From positions 2,622,501 through 2,686,500 of the forward strand of contig NZ_CP013659.2 of NCBI RefSeq assembly GCF_001465795.2: 64,000 bases of DNA. Reading direction: 5' to 3'. Shown piece by piece: positions 17,804 to 25,859 of this stretch; position 1 is the first letter of the stretch, and each line of letters begins with the position of its first letter. The DNA comes from Planococcus rifietoensis (GTDB lineage: Bacteria; Bacillota; Bacilli; Bacillales_A; Planococcaceae). The notes below the pieces were generated by a model that was not told the DNA's origin, made no database searches, and saw only the letters and a list, made by a program, of their open reading frames with translations. A program made the position numbers and the translations under genes.

Positions 17804-18088
17804 TTATTTGTCTCCACCTATCCGTCCTTCGCTATTTTCCTTGGCGTCTTTCGGATGCCCGCCGTCATAATCGGAATCGTTGCCCCCTGCATTAAACTCT
17901 TTCTTTTGTAGTTCTTTCTGTGCGCTTTCTTTTGTCTCGCCGACTCTGCCTTCACTGCCGGGAATGCTGTCCTGGGGCTGCCCGCCATCGTAATCCGAGC
18001 TATTGCCCCCTGCATTGAATTTCTTATCTTCTTTATCCGGGATCTCATGATTTTCAGGTTCTTCACGCTGGTTATGGTCTGTTCCCAT
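17804..18088 (-). CDS. small hydrophilic protein with two internal repeats, stress-type promoter
   Basis: 94-residue, strongly hydrophilic, probably disordered protein. It contains two copies of a unit of about 30 residues: KKFNAGGNSSDYDGGQPQDS...SEGRVG and KKEFNAGGNDSDYDGGHPKDA...SEGRIG, each with an invariant FNAGGN-SDYDGG core. No signal peptide, membrane segment or Cys. I do not recognise a function. GGAGGCG lies before the ATG. A sigma-B-like promoter (18134-18158) suggests general-stress expression, like other small hydrophilic stress proteins of Bacillales. The coding call is supported by the conserved duplicated repeat. Confidence 0.8.
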   Translation of the reverse strand: MGTDHNQREEPENHEIPDKEDKKFNAGGNSSDYDGGQPQDSIPGSEGRVGETKESAQKELQKKEFNAGGNDSDYDGGHPKDAKENSEGRIGGDK

Positions 18089-18133
18089 CGTTACGCCTCC
18101 TTGGAAAATCTGGAATTTCTGTTCCCTAATAAT

Positions 18134-18158
18134 CTACCCAGCCTTAAAAGACTAAAAC
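18134..18158 (-). promoter_or_regulatory. sigma-B-type promoter of the 94-residue repeat protein gene
   Basis: On the minus strand GTTTTA (18158-18153) and GGGTAG (18139-18134) are separated by 13 bp. Each has one mismatch to the sigma-B consensus. Confidence 0.55.
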
Positions 18159-18200
18159 CGAATAAACTATTTTTTCAGTTTATTAACCAAATAGTAATAG

Positions 18201-18216
18201 TATTGTTTAGACAATA
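18201..18216. promoter_or_regulatory. inverted repeat TATTGT-N4-ACAATA
   Basis: TATTGTTTAGACAATA has perfect 6-bp arms around TTAG. It lies in the AT-rich 220-bp gap between the ytvA terminator and the repeat-protein promoter. A second inverted repeat (AATAAACT/AGTTTATT, 18161-18184) is adjacent. Could be an operator; no regulator is assigned. Confidence 0.35.
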
Positions 18217-18264
18217 GATCAAAAAGCAATATTAAAATTCCTTTTATTGTAAAAATAAACACAT

Positions 18265-18293
18265 AAAAAAACCTCATTCTACCTGAATGAGGC
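18265..18293 (-). terminator. terminator after ytvA
   Basis: Minus-strand CCTCATTC stem (18285-18292 pairing 18272-18279) followed by seven Ts. Confidence 0.9.
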
Positions 18294-18308
18294 TTATCAA
18301 TTATTCGT

Positions 18309-19082
18309 CTATTCATTAATATCAGCTAATGCCTTCTCGATGCTCGAGTAGGTTTTCAGCATATTGTCCCGGTCCAAGTCACGCACCAATTCGGTTGCCG
18401 CTTGGGGAGTGACACCGGTAATGTACAGATGGCTTCCCATAATGCGGAGCGCTTCGCAAATCTGTGTGAACCAATGGAGTGGAGATTCCTCGTTCCATGT
18501 CAATCCGGTAATATCGAGAAGCGCATGCTCAATCCGATGCTCGCTGACGTATTCGCATAATTTCACTTTCAATGCTTCAAAACGCTGCAAGCTCATCGTC
18601 CCCACGAGTGCTACCGTAGCAACGTTCGGCTGTATCGATAAAATCGGCAACATCAGTTTCTCGATTTCGCTTTCATTTTCACTGAGCGCTTCTTGCTGCA
18701 TTTTTTCAACGGTAATATCTGTCTGGGTACCGATAAAATAGAGCTTTTCTTCGACAGTTACCGGGGCAATCGCCAGGCGGTTCCAAAACGGTGTTCCGTC
18801 TTTTCGGTAATTGCGTAAAATCACGGTCGTTTTTTCCTGGTTTTTGATGCCTTGCCGAATTTGGTCAATGGCATCAGGAGCCGTTTTCGGGCCTTGCAGG
18901 AAACGGCAGTTCTGGCCGAGGAGTTCTTCTTTGGCATAGCCAGTCATTTCCGTAAATGTATGGTTTGCATAAATGATTGGATTGTCTTCTTTTGCGGGAT
19001 CTGTGACGATGGTGCCGACTTTGCTGCCGTCCAGCATGGCTTCAAGCAGCTGAATCTGTGTACCCACTTCCATTTTCTCCAT
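18309..19082 (-). CDS. ytvA: blue-light photoreceptor, LOV-STAS protein (YtvA-like)
   Basis: 257-residue flavin photoreceptor. The LOV (PAS) domain covers about residues 15-125 with the photoactive cysteine Cys59 in GQNCRFLQGP, flanked by GTIVTDPAKEDNPIIYAN and NYRKDGTPFWN. A linker helix (about 126-150) leads to a STAS domain (about 150-255) containing LLDITGLTWNEE. In Bacillus subtilis YtvA sits in the stressosome and activates sigma-B under blue light; here its neighbours carry sigma-B-like promoters, which supports that role. STAS phosphorylation Ser/Thr cannot be confirmed by eye. Start ATG has GAGGTG 11 bp upstream. Confidence 0.95.
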   Translation of the reverse strand: MEKMEVGTQIQLLEAMLDGSKVGTIVTDPAKEDNPIIYANHTFTEMTGYAKEELLGQNCRFLQGPKTAPDAIDQIRQGIKNQEKTTVILRNYRKDGTPFWNRLAIAPVTVEEKLYFIGTQTDITVEKMQQEALSENESEIEKLMLPILSIQPNVATVALVGTMSLQRFEALKVKLCEYVSEHRIEHALLDITGLTWNEESPLHWFTQICEALRIMGSHLYITGVTPQAATELVRDLDRDNMLKTYSSIEKALADINE

Positions 19083-19151
19083 ATAAATTAGTTCACCTCA
19101 AATTTTTACTCATATTATTTTAACACAGCATGGCGCACAGCCAAAACCGGG

Positions 19152-19187
19152 AACTTCCGGAAGTTTCAGGAATCCGTCAAAGGGTAA
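19152..19187 (+). promoter_or_regulatory. sigma-B-type promoter with overlapping 14-bp palindrome
   Basis: GTTTCA (19163-19168) and GGGTAA (19182-19187) with a 13-bp spacer form a sigma-B-like promoter for the DJ-1/PfpI gene. The perfect palindrome AACTTCCGGAAGTT (19152-19165) overlaps the -35 and lies between the divergent ytvA and PfpI genes, so a regulator bound there could affect both. Confidence 0.6.
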
Positions 19188-19230
19188 ATGTACAACAAGA
19201 GCTTTCTAAAGAAATGGAGAGGATACGCAA

Positions 19231-19935
19231 ATGGCAAAAGTATTGGCAGTATTATCAAGCGGCTATTCAAACGAAGAGCATAATTACGTAACCGGCTGGT
19301 GGGCAGAAGAATTATTCGAGCCTTTATCCGAACTTGAAAAAGCAGGCCATTCAGTAGGTCTCGCTTCCATCGACGGCGGTAAACCGGTCGTCGATCCTTT
19401 GAGCCTTGATAAGGCTTATGACCCCGAAGGCAAATATAAAAAATTATACGATTCCGGCATCGCAGATAAGACAACACCAGTCGTCGATGTACGGGCAAGT
19501 GATTACGATGCCATTATGATCGTCGGCGGCCATGGCGCGATGTTCGATTTGGCGCATGATGAAAATCTGCACGCCGTCATCAACGTCGTCCACGAAACAG
19601 ACGGCATCGTTTCTGCTGTTTGCCACGGGCCGGCCCCGCTTGTTTTCACGAAAACGAAAGACGGCAAGCCCTTATTGCAAGGCTTGAAAGTGACAGGATA
19701 TCCGAACGATATGGAGCCTGAAGAAGTCGACGGGCTTTTGCCATTCAGCCTTGAAGATGAAATGGCCAAAATTGCGCAATACGACAAGGGCGATGGCCAA
19801 GACGAATACTTTGTTTGGGGCAGCGACCGCCTCCTGACTGGCCGCGATCCTGGTTCCTCACGAGCATTCGGCCGTGAATTGGCGAAGAAATTGACCGAAC
19901 TGGAAGAGCATCAACTCGACAAACACCTGGACTGA
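19231..19935 (+). CDS. DJ-1/PfpI family protein (Hsp31-like class I glutamine amidotransferase fold)
   Basis: 234-residue DJ-1/PfpI protein. The nucleophilic elbow Cys is in IVSAVCHGPAPL near residue 130, preceded by IMIVGGHGAMFDL, the oxyanion loop with Glu candidates, near 95. HNYVTGWWAEEL near residue 20 is the Hsp31/Hsp33-type N-terminal segment carrying the catalytic-site Glu. Related proteins act as glyoxalase III/deglycase or chaperones; the exact activity is unassigned. A sigma-B-like promoter precedes it. The 75-residue membrane protein gene follows 58 bp later, probably co-transcribed. Confidence 0.9.
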   Translation: MAKVLAVLSSGYSNEEHNYVTGWWAEELFEPLSELEKAGHSVGLASIDGGKPVVDPLSLDKAYDPEGKYKKLYDSGIADKTTPVVDVRASDYDAIMIVGGHGAMFDLAHDENLHAVINVVHETDGIVSAVCHGPAPLVFTKTKDGKPLLQGLKVTGYPNDMEPEEVDGLLPFSLEDEMAKIAQYDKGDGQDEYFVWGSDRLLTGRDPGSSRAFGRELAKKLTELEEHQLDKHLD

Positions 19936-19993
19936 GCACTCGCTTGAAGCAATAAGCTGCACAATAATACCGACTATTGGAGGAGGAAATGGA

Positions 19994-20221
19994 ATGGATA
20001 ATAAAAATAACCATAATGAAAAAGACAGGGAACAGGAGTACATGAAAACGAGTAAGCAAGAAGTTGACCACAAGACGTCAGCACATAAAGAAGGGCTTGA
20101 AGAACCGAAGAAAACAGGCTATCCGCCGTTACAGCTTGGATTGATCATTTTTGCGATCGCCGTTTTGGTGATTGTCGGATTTGCCATCGGTTTTGACTGG
20201 TTCGGCCTATTCGGAAATTAA
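19994..20221 (+). CDS. small tail-anchored membrane protein, unknown function
   Basis: 75 residues: a charged, lysine/glutamate-rich N-terminal 45 residues and one C-terminal transmembrane helix (about residues 49-68, LIIFAIAVLVIVGFAIGF) followed by DWFGLFGN. A strong GGAGGAGG site precedes the ATG. I do not recognise the family. It sits between the DJ-1/PfpI gene and a strong terminator and is probably expressed with it under stress. Confidence 0.75.
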   Translation: MDNKNNHNEKDREQEYMKTSKQEVDHKTSAHKEGLEEPKKTGYPPLQLGLIIFAIAVLVIVGFAIGFDWFGLFGN

Positions 20222-20234
20222 TGGCGTTCGGTGC

Positions 20235-20274
20235 AAAAAGCGGCAGACAGTATTTCCTGTCTGCCGCTTTTTTG
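20235..20274. terminator. bidirectional terminator between tail-anchored protein and htrA
   Basis: AAAGCGGCAGACAG (20237-20250) pairs with CTGTCTGCCGCTTT (20257-20270), flanked by A and T runs. Confidence 0.92.
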
Positions 20275-20281
20275 TATGTCC

Positions 20282-21457
20282 TTAAATTTGTTCACTCAAT
20301 TGGACGTCGAAAGTTTTCAATTCGCCATTCCGGTAAGCTTTAATCGTCACAGTCCCTTGTTCTTCCACTTCCGTATAGAGATATTGGCGAAGTTCCAAAA
20401 CAGAAGAAACAGCTTGGCCATTCAATTCAACGATGGTATCTTTCGCTTCGATTCCTGCTTCAGCTGCGCCCGATCCTTCCTGTACCGATTGGACGACAAT
20501 GCCATCTTCCACTTCACTCGGAAGGTTCAATTCTGCATTTCTAATTTCTGCAGGTATCTGTTCCAGTTCAAGCAATGCGACGCCTAGAGACGGACGGGAC
20601 ACTTCCCCTTCTCCTTCAAGTTCCGAGATGATTGGGATCGCGGAATTGATCGGAATCGCAAGTCCGATGCCTTCCACTGCATCCTGTGCAATTTTCATCG
20701 AGTTGATGCCAATGACTTGGCCTTGTGCATTCAATAATGCGCCGCCGCTGTTGCCGGGATTAATCGCGGCATCGGTTTGAAGCACTTCTGACTGCCAATC
20801 TTCCTGGCCGTCTTTATTGATATCAATCGGGACAGCGCGTTCTGTCCCAGAAATGACGCCTGTTGTCACCGACCCAGAAAATTGAAGGCCAAGCGGGTTG
20901 CCGATTGCAATGACTGGCTCGCCTGATTTCAGCACGGAAGAATCGCCAAACTCTGCAACTGTGTCAATTTGCGCTCCCGCGACTTTCAGAACAGCAAGGT
21001 CGGTCCATACATCCGAACCGAGCACTTCCGCTTCGAGTTCTTCGCCGTTCGCCAAAGTCACAACAACTTTTTCAGCGCCTTCCACTACGTGATGGTTGGT
21101 GACGACGAATGCATCGTCCCCTTGTTTTTTATAGATGACGCCTGATCCTGCTCCTGCTTCTTGTGTAGAGGTTTGGGCAAATGGATTATTGCCTGCTTGC
21201 AGATTGGATACGCCGACCACAGCCTCTGCCGTCGCGTCAACGGTTTCTGTCACGTCTGTCGTGACAATCGCCGAGTCGCTTTGCAGTTCACTCGTTTGGA
21301 CGCCGGCAGTGGCGGATTCCGTTTCACCCAAATCGGTTCCAGTGACTAGCGTGCCTACCAGCAACGCACCTGCCAATACGCCTCCGAAACTGGAAGCCAT
21401 ATAGCGTTTCCACGGATTTTTCTGATTGTCTTGCCGTGTTGTATTGTAGTAGCCCAT
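20282..21457 (-). CDS. HtrA-type membrane-anchored serine protease
   Basis: DegP/HtrA family protease, 391 residues: cytoplasmic N-terminus, one transmembrane helix (about 23-42), Ser/Thr/Glu-rich linker, trypsin-like domain and one PDZ domain (about 290-385). Catalytic residues are His in VVTNHHVVEG (about 123), Asp152 in TDLAVLKV and Ser236 in NPGNSGGAL. It degrades or refolds misfolded exported proteins. Immediately upstream is a two-component operon transcribed the same way, reminiscent of CssRS control of htrA in Bacillus subtilis. Its own promoter region has a good -10 (TATGAT) but poor -35, which fits an activated promoter. Confidence 0.93.
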   Translation of the reverse strand: MGYYNTTRQDNQKNPWKRYMASSFGGVLAGALLVGTLVTGTDLGETESATAGVQTSELQSDSAIVTTDVTETVDATAEAVVGVSNLQAGNNPFAQTSTQEAGAGSGVIYKKQGDDAFVVTNHHVVEGAEKVVVTLANGEELEAEVLGSDVWTDLAVLKVAGAQIDTVAEFGDSSVLKSGEPVIAIGNPLGLQFSGSVTTGVISGTERAVPIDINKDGQEDWQSEVLQTDAAINPGNSGGALLNAQGQVIGINSMKIAQDAVEGIGLAIPINSAIPIISELEGEGEVSRPSLGVALLELEQIPAEIRNAELNLPSEVEDGIVVQSVQEGSGAAEAGIEAKDTIVELNGQAVSSVLELRQYLYTEVEEQGTVTIKAYRNGELKTFDVQLSEQI

Positions 21458-21593
21458 TATTTTTCCATCCCCTTTAATGATTGGTTGTCGTTTGCCTTAT
21501 GGCTTTCGATATTCTTATCATACAAAGCAGATATGAAAAAATTATGACCAAACATGCAACAGAAATGTAAAGTTTTCGCGTAGGCCAGATGCC

Positions 21594-21624
21594 AAAAAGC
21601 CTGCCGCAACAACCGGCAGGCTTT
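21594..21624 (-). terminator. terminator after the sensor kinase gene
   Basis: Minus-strand AAAGCCTGCCG/CGGCAGGCTTT stem with TTTTT tail separates the two-component operon from htrA. Confidence 0.9.
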
Positions 21625-21635
21625 CAATGTTTCAA

Positions 21636-23048
21636 TTACTTATTTGATTGTTTATGCGGCAGGCGGATCGTGAATTTGGTTCCGCTGCCTTTTTCGCTTT
21701 CCACTGAGATTTCTCCGTCGTGCAAATTAACCAACTGGCGGACGATGGAGAGGCCCAGCCCGAACTGGCCGCTTCCGCGCGACATATCCGCTTTATAGAA
21801 GCGGCGCCAAATCATTTCCAATTCGTCGACCTCGATGCCGTCTCCGGTATCTTCCACTTCCAGCACAGATGCGCCGTCTTCCGAGCGGGCGCGCAGGAAA
21901 ATATCGCCGTTTTCGGTAAATTGGATGCTGTTTTTGACGATGTTCACCAGGATTTGAATCAACCGATCCATATCCCCATAAATCATCTCACCTGGCTCGG
22001 CTTCGATTAACAAGCGGTCGCCTTTTTCGGCTGCCTGTAATTGCAGCTGTTCTTGGATGATTTCCAACAGCTCGGCTGCTTCGATCTCTTCTTTCATCAA
22101 CGTCACTTGATTCGACCGGATTTTCTCGTAATCCAAGTTTTCATTGACGAGGCGCATGAGCCGCTTCGTCTCATCACTTACAAGACGGATGCCTTTTTCG
22201 CGCTGCTGTTCTTCGATCATACCGCTCTTCAAGCCTTCGATGATGCCGGCAATGGTCGTAAGCGGCGTCCTCATCTCATGAGAGACATCCGCCATAAAGC
22301 GCCGCCTGCGGTTTTCGAGCTGTTCGATTTCTTCATTGGAGCGCTGCAATTTGTCCGCCATGACGTTGAAGTCATGCGCCAAATCTCCGAATTCGTCAAA
22401 ATTCGATTCCGGCAAATTGACTTGGTAATGTCCTTCGCTGATCATCGAAGTCGCTTTTCGCATGCGCTGCAGCCGTGTCACGTGAATTTTGGCAAGCAAG
22501 AGGCTGAGCAGCAAGGCGAATGGCAAGGAAATGGCAATCACCGCGACAAGCGTCCGATTCAATTCCGTCACCATTTCCCGGATTCCGCTCACAGGCGAAG
22601 CCAATAACACGCCGCCAGCGAGCGTGCTGCCTTCGACATACGGCAGCGCCACAAACGTCATCGACCGCTCAAAGCGTTCGACATCCCGGTAGACGACCAA
22701 GGTTTCGCCGCGTTCGATGACATTCCATTCTTCAGGAGTCAGCTCGACCGACGGAAAATTGCCGTTGATTGGATAAAGAATCCGGCTTTGCTGGTCGAAG
22801 ACGATGAAATTGATGTTCTGCGCTTCAAGCACCGTTACATAGGATTGCAGATCTGTACCTGGGCGTGCCTGTTCCAGTTCCTGGAGGATCTGCTCGCCGT
22901 AGCGCTCCAACTCCTCCGCCTTGTCCGAATACGCCACCCGCTCGCCGTAGAAAATGAACAGCGTGCTTAAAATGGCCACCGCAAACACGAGGACGCCCAT
23001 ATGGCTCGCAATCAATTGATAGAAATACTTAACCCGCAAGTTCTTCAA
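21636..23048 (-). CDS. HAMP-domain sensor histidine kinase
   Basis: 470-residue membrane sensor. Two transmembrane helices (about 14-34 and 168-188) bracket an extracytoplasmic sensor region of about 130 residues. A HAMP domain follows, then the HisKA H-box FMADVSHEMRTPLTTIAGIIEG near residue 252 (phospho-acceptor His in SHEMRTP), N-box NIVKNSIQFTENG, and G boxes VEDTGDGIE and GQFGLGLSIVRQL. Translation likely starts at TTG 23048, within the response regulator gene (20-bp overlap), using a GGGGAG site. Ligand unknown; proximity to htrA suggests cell-envelope or secretion stress sensing. Confidence 0.9.
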   Translation of the reverse strand: MKNLRVKYFYQLIASHMGVLVFAVAILSTLFIFYGERVAYSDKAEELERYGEQILQELEQARPGTDLQSYVTVLEAQNINFIVFDQQSRILYPINGNFPSVELTPEEWNVIERGETLVVYRDVERFERSMTFVALPYVEGSTLAGGVLLASPVSGIREMVTELNRTLVAVIAISLPFALLLSLLLAKIHVTRLQRMRKATSMISEGHYQVNLPESNFDEFGDLAHDFNVMADKLQRSNEEIEQLENRRRRFMADVSHEMRTPLTTIAGIIEGLKSGMIEEQQREKGIRLVSDETKRLMRLVNENLDYEKIRSNQVTLMKEEIEAAELLEIIQEQLQLQAAEKGDRLLIEAEPGEMIYGDMDRLIQILVNIVKNSIQFTENGDIFLRARSEDGASVLEVEDTGDGIEVDELEMIWRRFYKADMSRGSGQFGLGLSIVRQLVNLHDGEISVESEKGSGTKFTIRLPHKQSNK

Positions 23049-23709
23049 ATTTATAACCCACTCCCCACACCGTATGGAAGAGCTGGTCCCCTTCCGGAAT
23101 TTTTTTGCGCAGCCGTTTAATATGGACGTCTACCGTTCGTTCATCGCCGTAGAACTGATAGCCCCATACCTGTTCGAGCAATTGCTCCCGGCTGAACACT
23201 TGCTTCGGATGTTGCAGGAAAAAGACCAGCAGATCAAATTCCTTCGGTGTTAGATTGTCGATCGCTTCGCCGTCTTTGACGACTTCGCGTGTTTCTTTCC
23301 TGACATGGAAATGGGATGTGCGGATGCCGTCCTCAGCCGCTTCGCCTTTTCGCGCCCTTCTGGTTACTGCTTTGATGCGCGCCATCAAGGTCAACGGGCT
23401 GAACGGCTTGGTCACATAATCATCTGCTCCCATTTCAAAGCCGATCACTTGGTCGGATTCACTGTCTTTCGCTGTCAGCATGATGATCGGCACTTCGCTT
23501 CCCGTTTCGCGGATTTTCCGGCACAGCGCGATGCCGTCCATTCCTGGAAGCATCCAATCCAGGATCAGCAGGTCAAAATCCCCTTCCTGGAATTTATGGT
23601 AGCCTTCCAGCCCATCTCCAGCGAATTCACCTTCTAGGCCTTCTTTTGAAAAAAACAATTCCAGCATTGAACTGACACTCGGGTTGTCTTCCACCACCAA
23701 AATTTTCAT
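23029..23709 (-). CDS. OmpR-family response regulator
   Basis: 226-residue regulator: receiver domain with phospho-accepting Asp in LLILDWMLPGMDG near residue 51, Thr in MLTAKDS and Lys in YVTKPFSP; C-terminal winged helix (about 125-222) with LTPKEFDLLVFFLQHP, ERTVDVHIKRLRKK and TVWGVGYKFE. The ATG at 23709 is preceded by GGAGGTGGG, and the upstream ATG reading through that site is rejected. It pairs with the overlapping kinase; htrA is the likely target from context. Confidence 0.93.
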   Translation of the reverse strand: MKILVVEDNPSVSSMLELFFSKEGLEGEFAGDGLEGYHKFQEGDFDLLILDWMLPGMDGIALCRKIRETGSEVPIIMLTAKDSESDQVIGFEMGADDYVTKPFSPLTLMARIKAVTRRARKGEAAEDGIRTSHFHVRKETREVVKDGEAIDNLTPKEFDLLVFFLQHPKQVFSREQLLEQVWGYQFYGDERTVDVHIKRLRKKIPEGDQLFHTVWGVGYKFEELAG

Positions 23710-23751
23710 GATTCCCACCTCCAAGTTCCGCTTTCATGTGCACATAAAGTC

Positions 23752-23779
23752 TAAAAAGCCGCCCTGAAACGGGGCGGCC
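23752..23779 (-). terminator. terminator after the GTPase gene
   Basis: Minus-strand GCCGCCC/GGGCGGC stem with TTTTT tail. Confidence 0.88.
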
Positions 23780-23786
23780 ACATGGT

Positions 23787-24800
23787 TTAAGCATTCTTTT
23801 CTCGCTTTTTCAGCTTATCATAGAGGCTGCCGATCATCTCGTAATCGATGGCGATATTGTTTTCGTACGCATATTTTACGCCGTAGCCAAGCGCCAGTGT
23901 CATGGAGCTCGCCACTGTTCCCCCGATGACCGAACCTGCCCCCGGAATAAATTTCAACGCCTGGCGGTAGAGGGTATGGCCAATGGTCTGCGTAGCAGTA
24001 ATGACGATCATGTCTTTTGCCGCTTTTTTTGTTAAAGGCTTATCGTACAGATTCGACAATTTGACGATGAGTCCGACCTGCAGCGTCGTCAATGGCAATA
24101 CGTCCGATCCTGGAATCGGTGACGCGCCGATGATTCCAGCTGAGACCCCGGCCCCCACGATCCAGCGCGTGGCAGCCGACGATTTCTCTTTCATGCTTTT
24201 GGCGAAGAGCAGGTCTTTCCCCTTCTTTTCCAGCAACAGCAAAATTTCTTTCTTCAGCAGATCCAAGTTCTCCCCTGTTTTTGAAGACACTGGGATCACT
24301 TTGTATTTATTGTTTGTGTGCCCTTTGATGAATCTGATGATCGAGGGGATATCTTCTGCTGCATCGATTTTATTTAAAACGATGAGGATGTCTTTATTGT
24401 GTTTTTCGATCTCGGCGAATTTTTGTTTTTCGCTATCTGAAAAGACTGTCCCGGCAGCGTTCAGGAAAAATAGCACGACATCCGATTGCTGGACGAACTC
24501 CAATGTCTTTTTAGGGTTTTCATCATTCGGGTCGTTAAGCCCGGGCGTATCCATGAACTTGATGTTTTCGAGGCCGCGGATGTTGTAAGGATCTACGCTG
24601 ACCGTCTCGCCAGGCATCGGATTGGTGCTGGCAATGTCTTCACCGATGATTTTATTCACCGTTGTCGATTTCCCGGCATTGACTTCGCCGATCAATGAGA
24701 TCAGCAAATCCTGCTCGAGCGTATCGCTCACTTTCTTCATCTCATCTTCAAACACTTTATCCATCGCACGCATGACTTCATCTTCGAATTCCTTAACCAT
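23787..24800 (-). CDS. dynamin-like small GTPase with DUF697/YcjF-type C-terminus
   Basis: 337 residues. G1 is GEVNAGKSTTVNKI near residue 40, G3 DTPGLND near 88, G4 NKID near 144 and G5 SSKTG near 175. The C-terminal half (about 208-330) is a hydrophobic, glycine-rich region (TRWIVGAGVSAGIIGASPIPGSD) like DUF697 proteins, suggesting membrane association. Role is unknown; relatives are proposed to act in membrane remodelling or stress. The ATG at 24800 has GGAGGAG; an upstream in-frame start adds 21 residues without a ribosome site. Confidence 0.88.
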   Translation of the reverse strand: MVKEFEDEVMRAMDKVFEDEMKKVSDTLEQDLLISLIGEVNAGKSTTVNKIIGEDIASTNPMPGETVSVDPYNIRGLENIKFMDTPGLNDPNDENPKKTLEFVQQSDVVLFFLNAAGTVFSDSEKQKFAEIEKHNKDILIVLNKIDAAEDIPSIIRFIKGHTNNKYKVIPVSSKTGENLDLLKKEILLLLEKKGKDLLFAKSMKEKSSAATRWIVGAGVSAGIIGASPIPGSDVLPLTTLQVGLIVKLSNLYDKPLTKKAAKDMIVITATQTIGHTLYRQALKFIPGAGSVIGGTVASSMTLALGYGVKYAYENNIAIDYEMIGSLYDKLKKREKNA

Positions 24801-24946
24801 TGGCCCGTCTCCTCCTTCAAGGTACTTAACCTTATTATAAAGGCTGGGGGCGTTCGCGACCATTTTCAGCCATCCCCTGCACTCGCCACCGGCTCCAATT
24901 CATAGTAGCATGAAAAAATAGACGATTTTAAAAGGAGTGTCTGTCC

Positions 24947-25273
24947 ATGTGTGAACGCCCTCCCGTCATTGGGCTCGATGTCGATTCTGAAACCCGTTGC
25001 CGCCATTATCATTCGGAAAACGATCGAATTGCCATTCGCTTCCATTGCTGCGGAAAATATTTTCCTTGCTTTGCTTGCCATGAGGCCGCGGGCTGCGGCG
25101 ATACGTCTGTCTGGCCGAAAGAGCAGTTCCACGAAAAAGCCATTCTTTGCGGAGCATGCGGCAACGAGCTGTCCATCCGTGACTATCTCGATTGCGCTTC
25201 TTCCTGCCCGCGTTGCGCCGCTGCTTTTAACCCCGGCTGTAATTTACATAAGCACTTATATTTCGAAGTTTAA
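24947..25273 (+). CDS. CHY zinc-finger domain protein
   Basis: 108-residue CHY-type zinc finger protein. Zinc ligands are arranged as in the family: TRCRHYHSENDRIAIRFHCC, CFACHEAAGC, LCGACGNELS and CPRCAAAFNPGCNLHKHLYF, giving about a dozen Cys/His. In eukaryotes CHY domains accompany RING ubiquitin ligases; bacterial stand-alone copies have no assigned role known to me. AAAGGAGTG precedes the ATG. Single gene with a terminator downstream. Confidence 0.92.
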   Translation: MCERPPVIGLDVDSETRCRHYHSENDRIAIRFHCCGKYFPCFACHEAAGCGDTSVWPKEQFHEKAILCGACGNELSIRDYLDCASSCPRCAAAFNPGCNLHKHLYFEV

Positions 25274-25303
25274 GATTATTGGGATTAACTTCCACTTAAT
25301 AAA

Positions 25304-25348
25304 AAAATCGCCCAAGAAGCCGTTTTTCACAGCGTTTCGGGCGATTTT
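25304..25348. terminator. terminator between CHY and GNAT genes
   Basis: AAAATCGCCC (25304-25313) pairs with GGGCGATTTT (25339-25348); A/T runs flank both sides, so it can serve both convergent genes. Confidence 0.8.
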
Positions 25349-25356
25349 GGGATAAG

Positions 25357-25836
25357 TTATTTCACTTTCAGGCACATTGCGAATTGCTCGCCTTTTTTGC
25401 CCATGACTCTTCGGCCGGTGTCTTCAAAACCGGCTTTTTTGTAGAGGTTCTGCGCAGCGGTATTGCGTGCATTGACGCCGAGTACGATCTCGTCAAAAGC
25501 TTCGAATTCTTTTTGCAGAAAAGCAGGCAGCGCTTCAAGTGAGCCGGTTGCGATGCCGCGCCCTTGAAATTTAGGATTGACGGAGTAGCCGCGCAATAGC
25601 AAAGCTTTTGGGTTATCGGAATAGCGTTTCCGGTCCTCCGATTCATCCAGCTCGAAAAATCCGGCCACTTCGCCGCGCGCGCGGATGACGATGAAATGCT
25701 TTTCCGGATTCCCCGCATCCCGCTTGATGAGTTCTTGCGGCATAATGGTGAATTCCTGCTGGTCCGCTGGGAGATCATAAGAGACATCTGTTCTTTTGGT
25801 ATAGCAATGCAGCGTCACTTCACTTTTTCTAATCAC
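25357..25836 (-). CDS. GNAT family N-acetyltransferase
   Basis: 159-residue GNAT protein. Acetyl-CoA-binding loop is SVNPKFQGRGIATGSLEAL (Q-x-x-G-x-A form) near residue 90, with the C-terminal NARNTAAQNLYKKAGFEDTG motif B. Substrate unknown. Start is GTG at 25836 with an AGGGGGAC site. Lies between the CHY gene and a phosphoesterase gene in the same orientation (23 bp gap), possibly co-transcribed with the latter. Confidence 0.88.
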   Translation of the reverse strand: MIRKSEVTLHCYTKRTDVSYDLPADQQEFTIMPQELIKRDAGNPEKHFIVIRARGEVAGFFELDESEDRKRYSDNPKALLLRGYSVNPKFQGRGIATGSLEALPAFLQKEFEAFDEIVLGVNARNTAAQNLYKKAGFEDTGRRVMGKKGEQFAMCLKVK

Positions 25837-25859
25837 AAAAATCGGTCCCCCTACACTAG

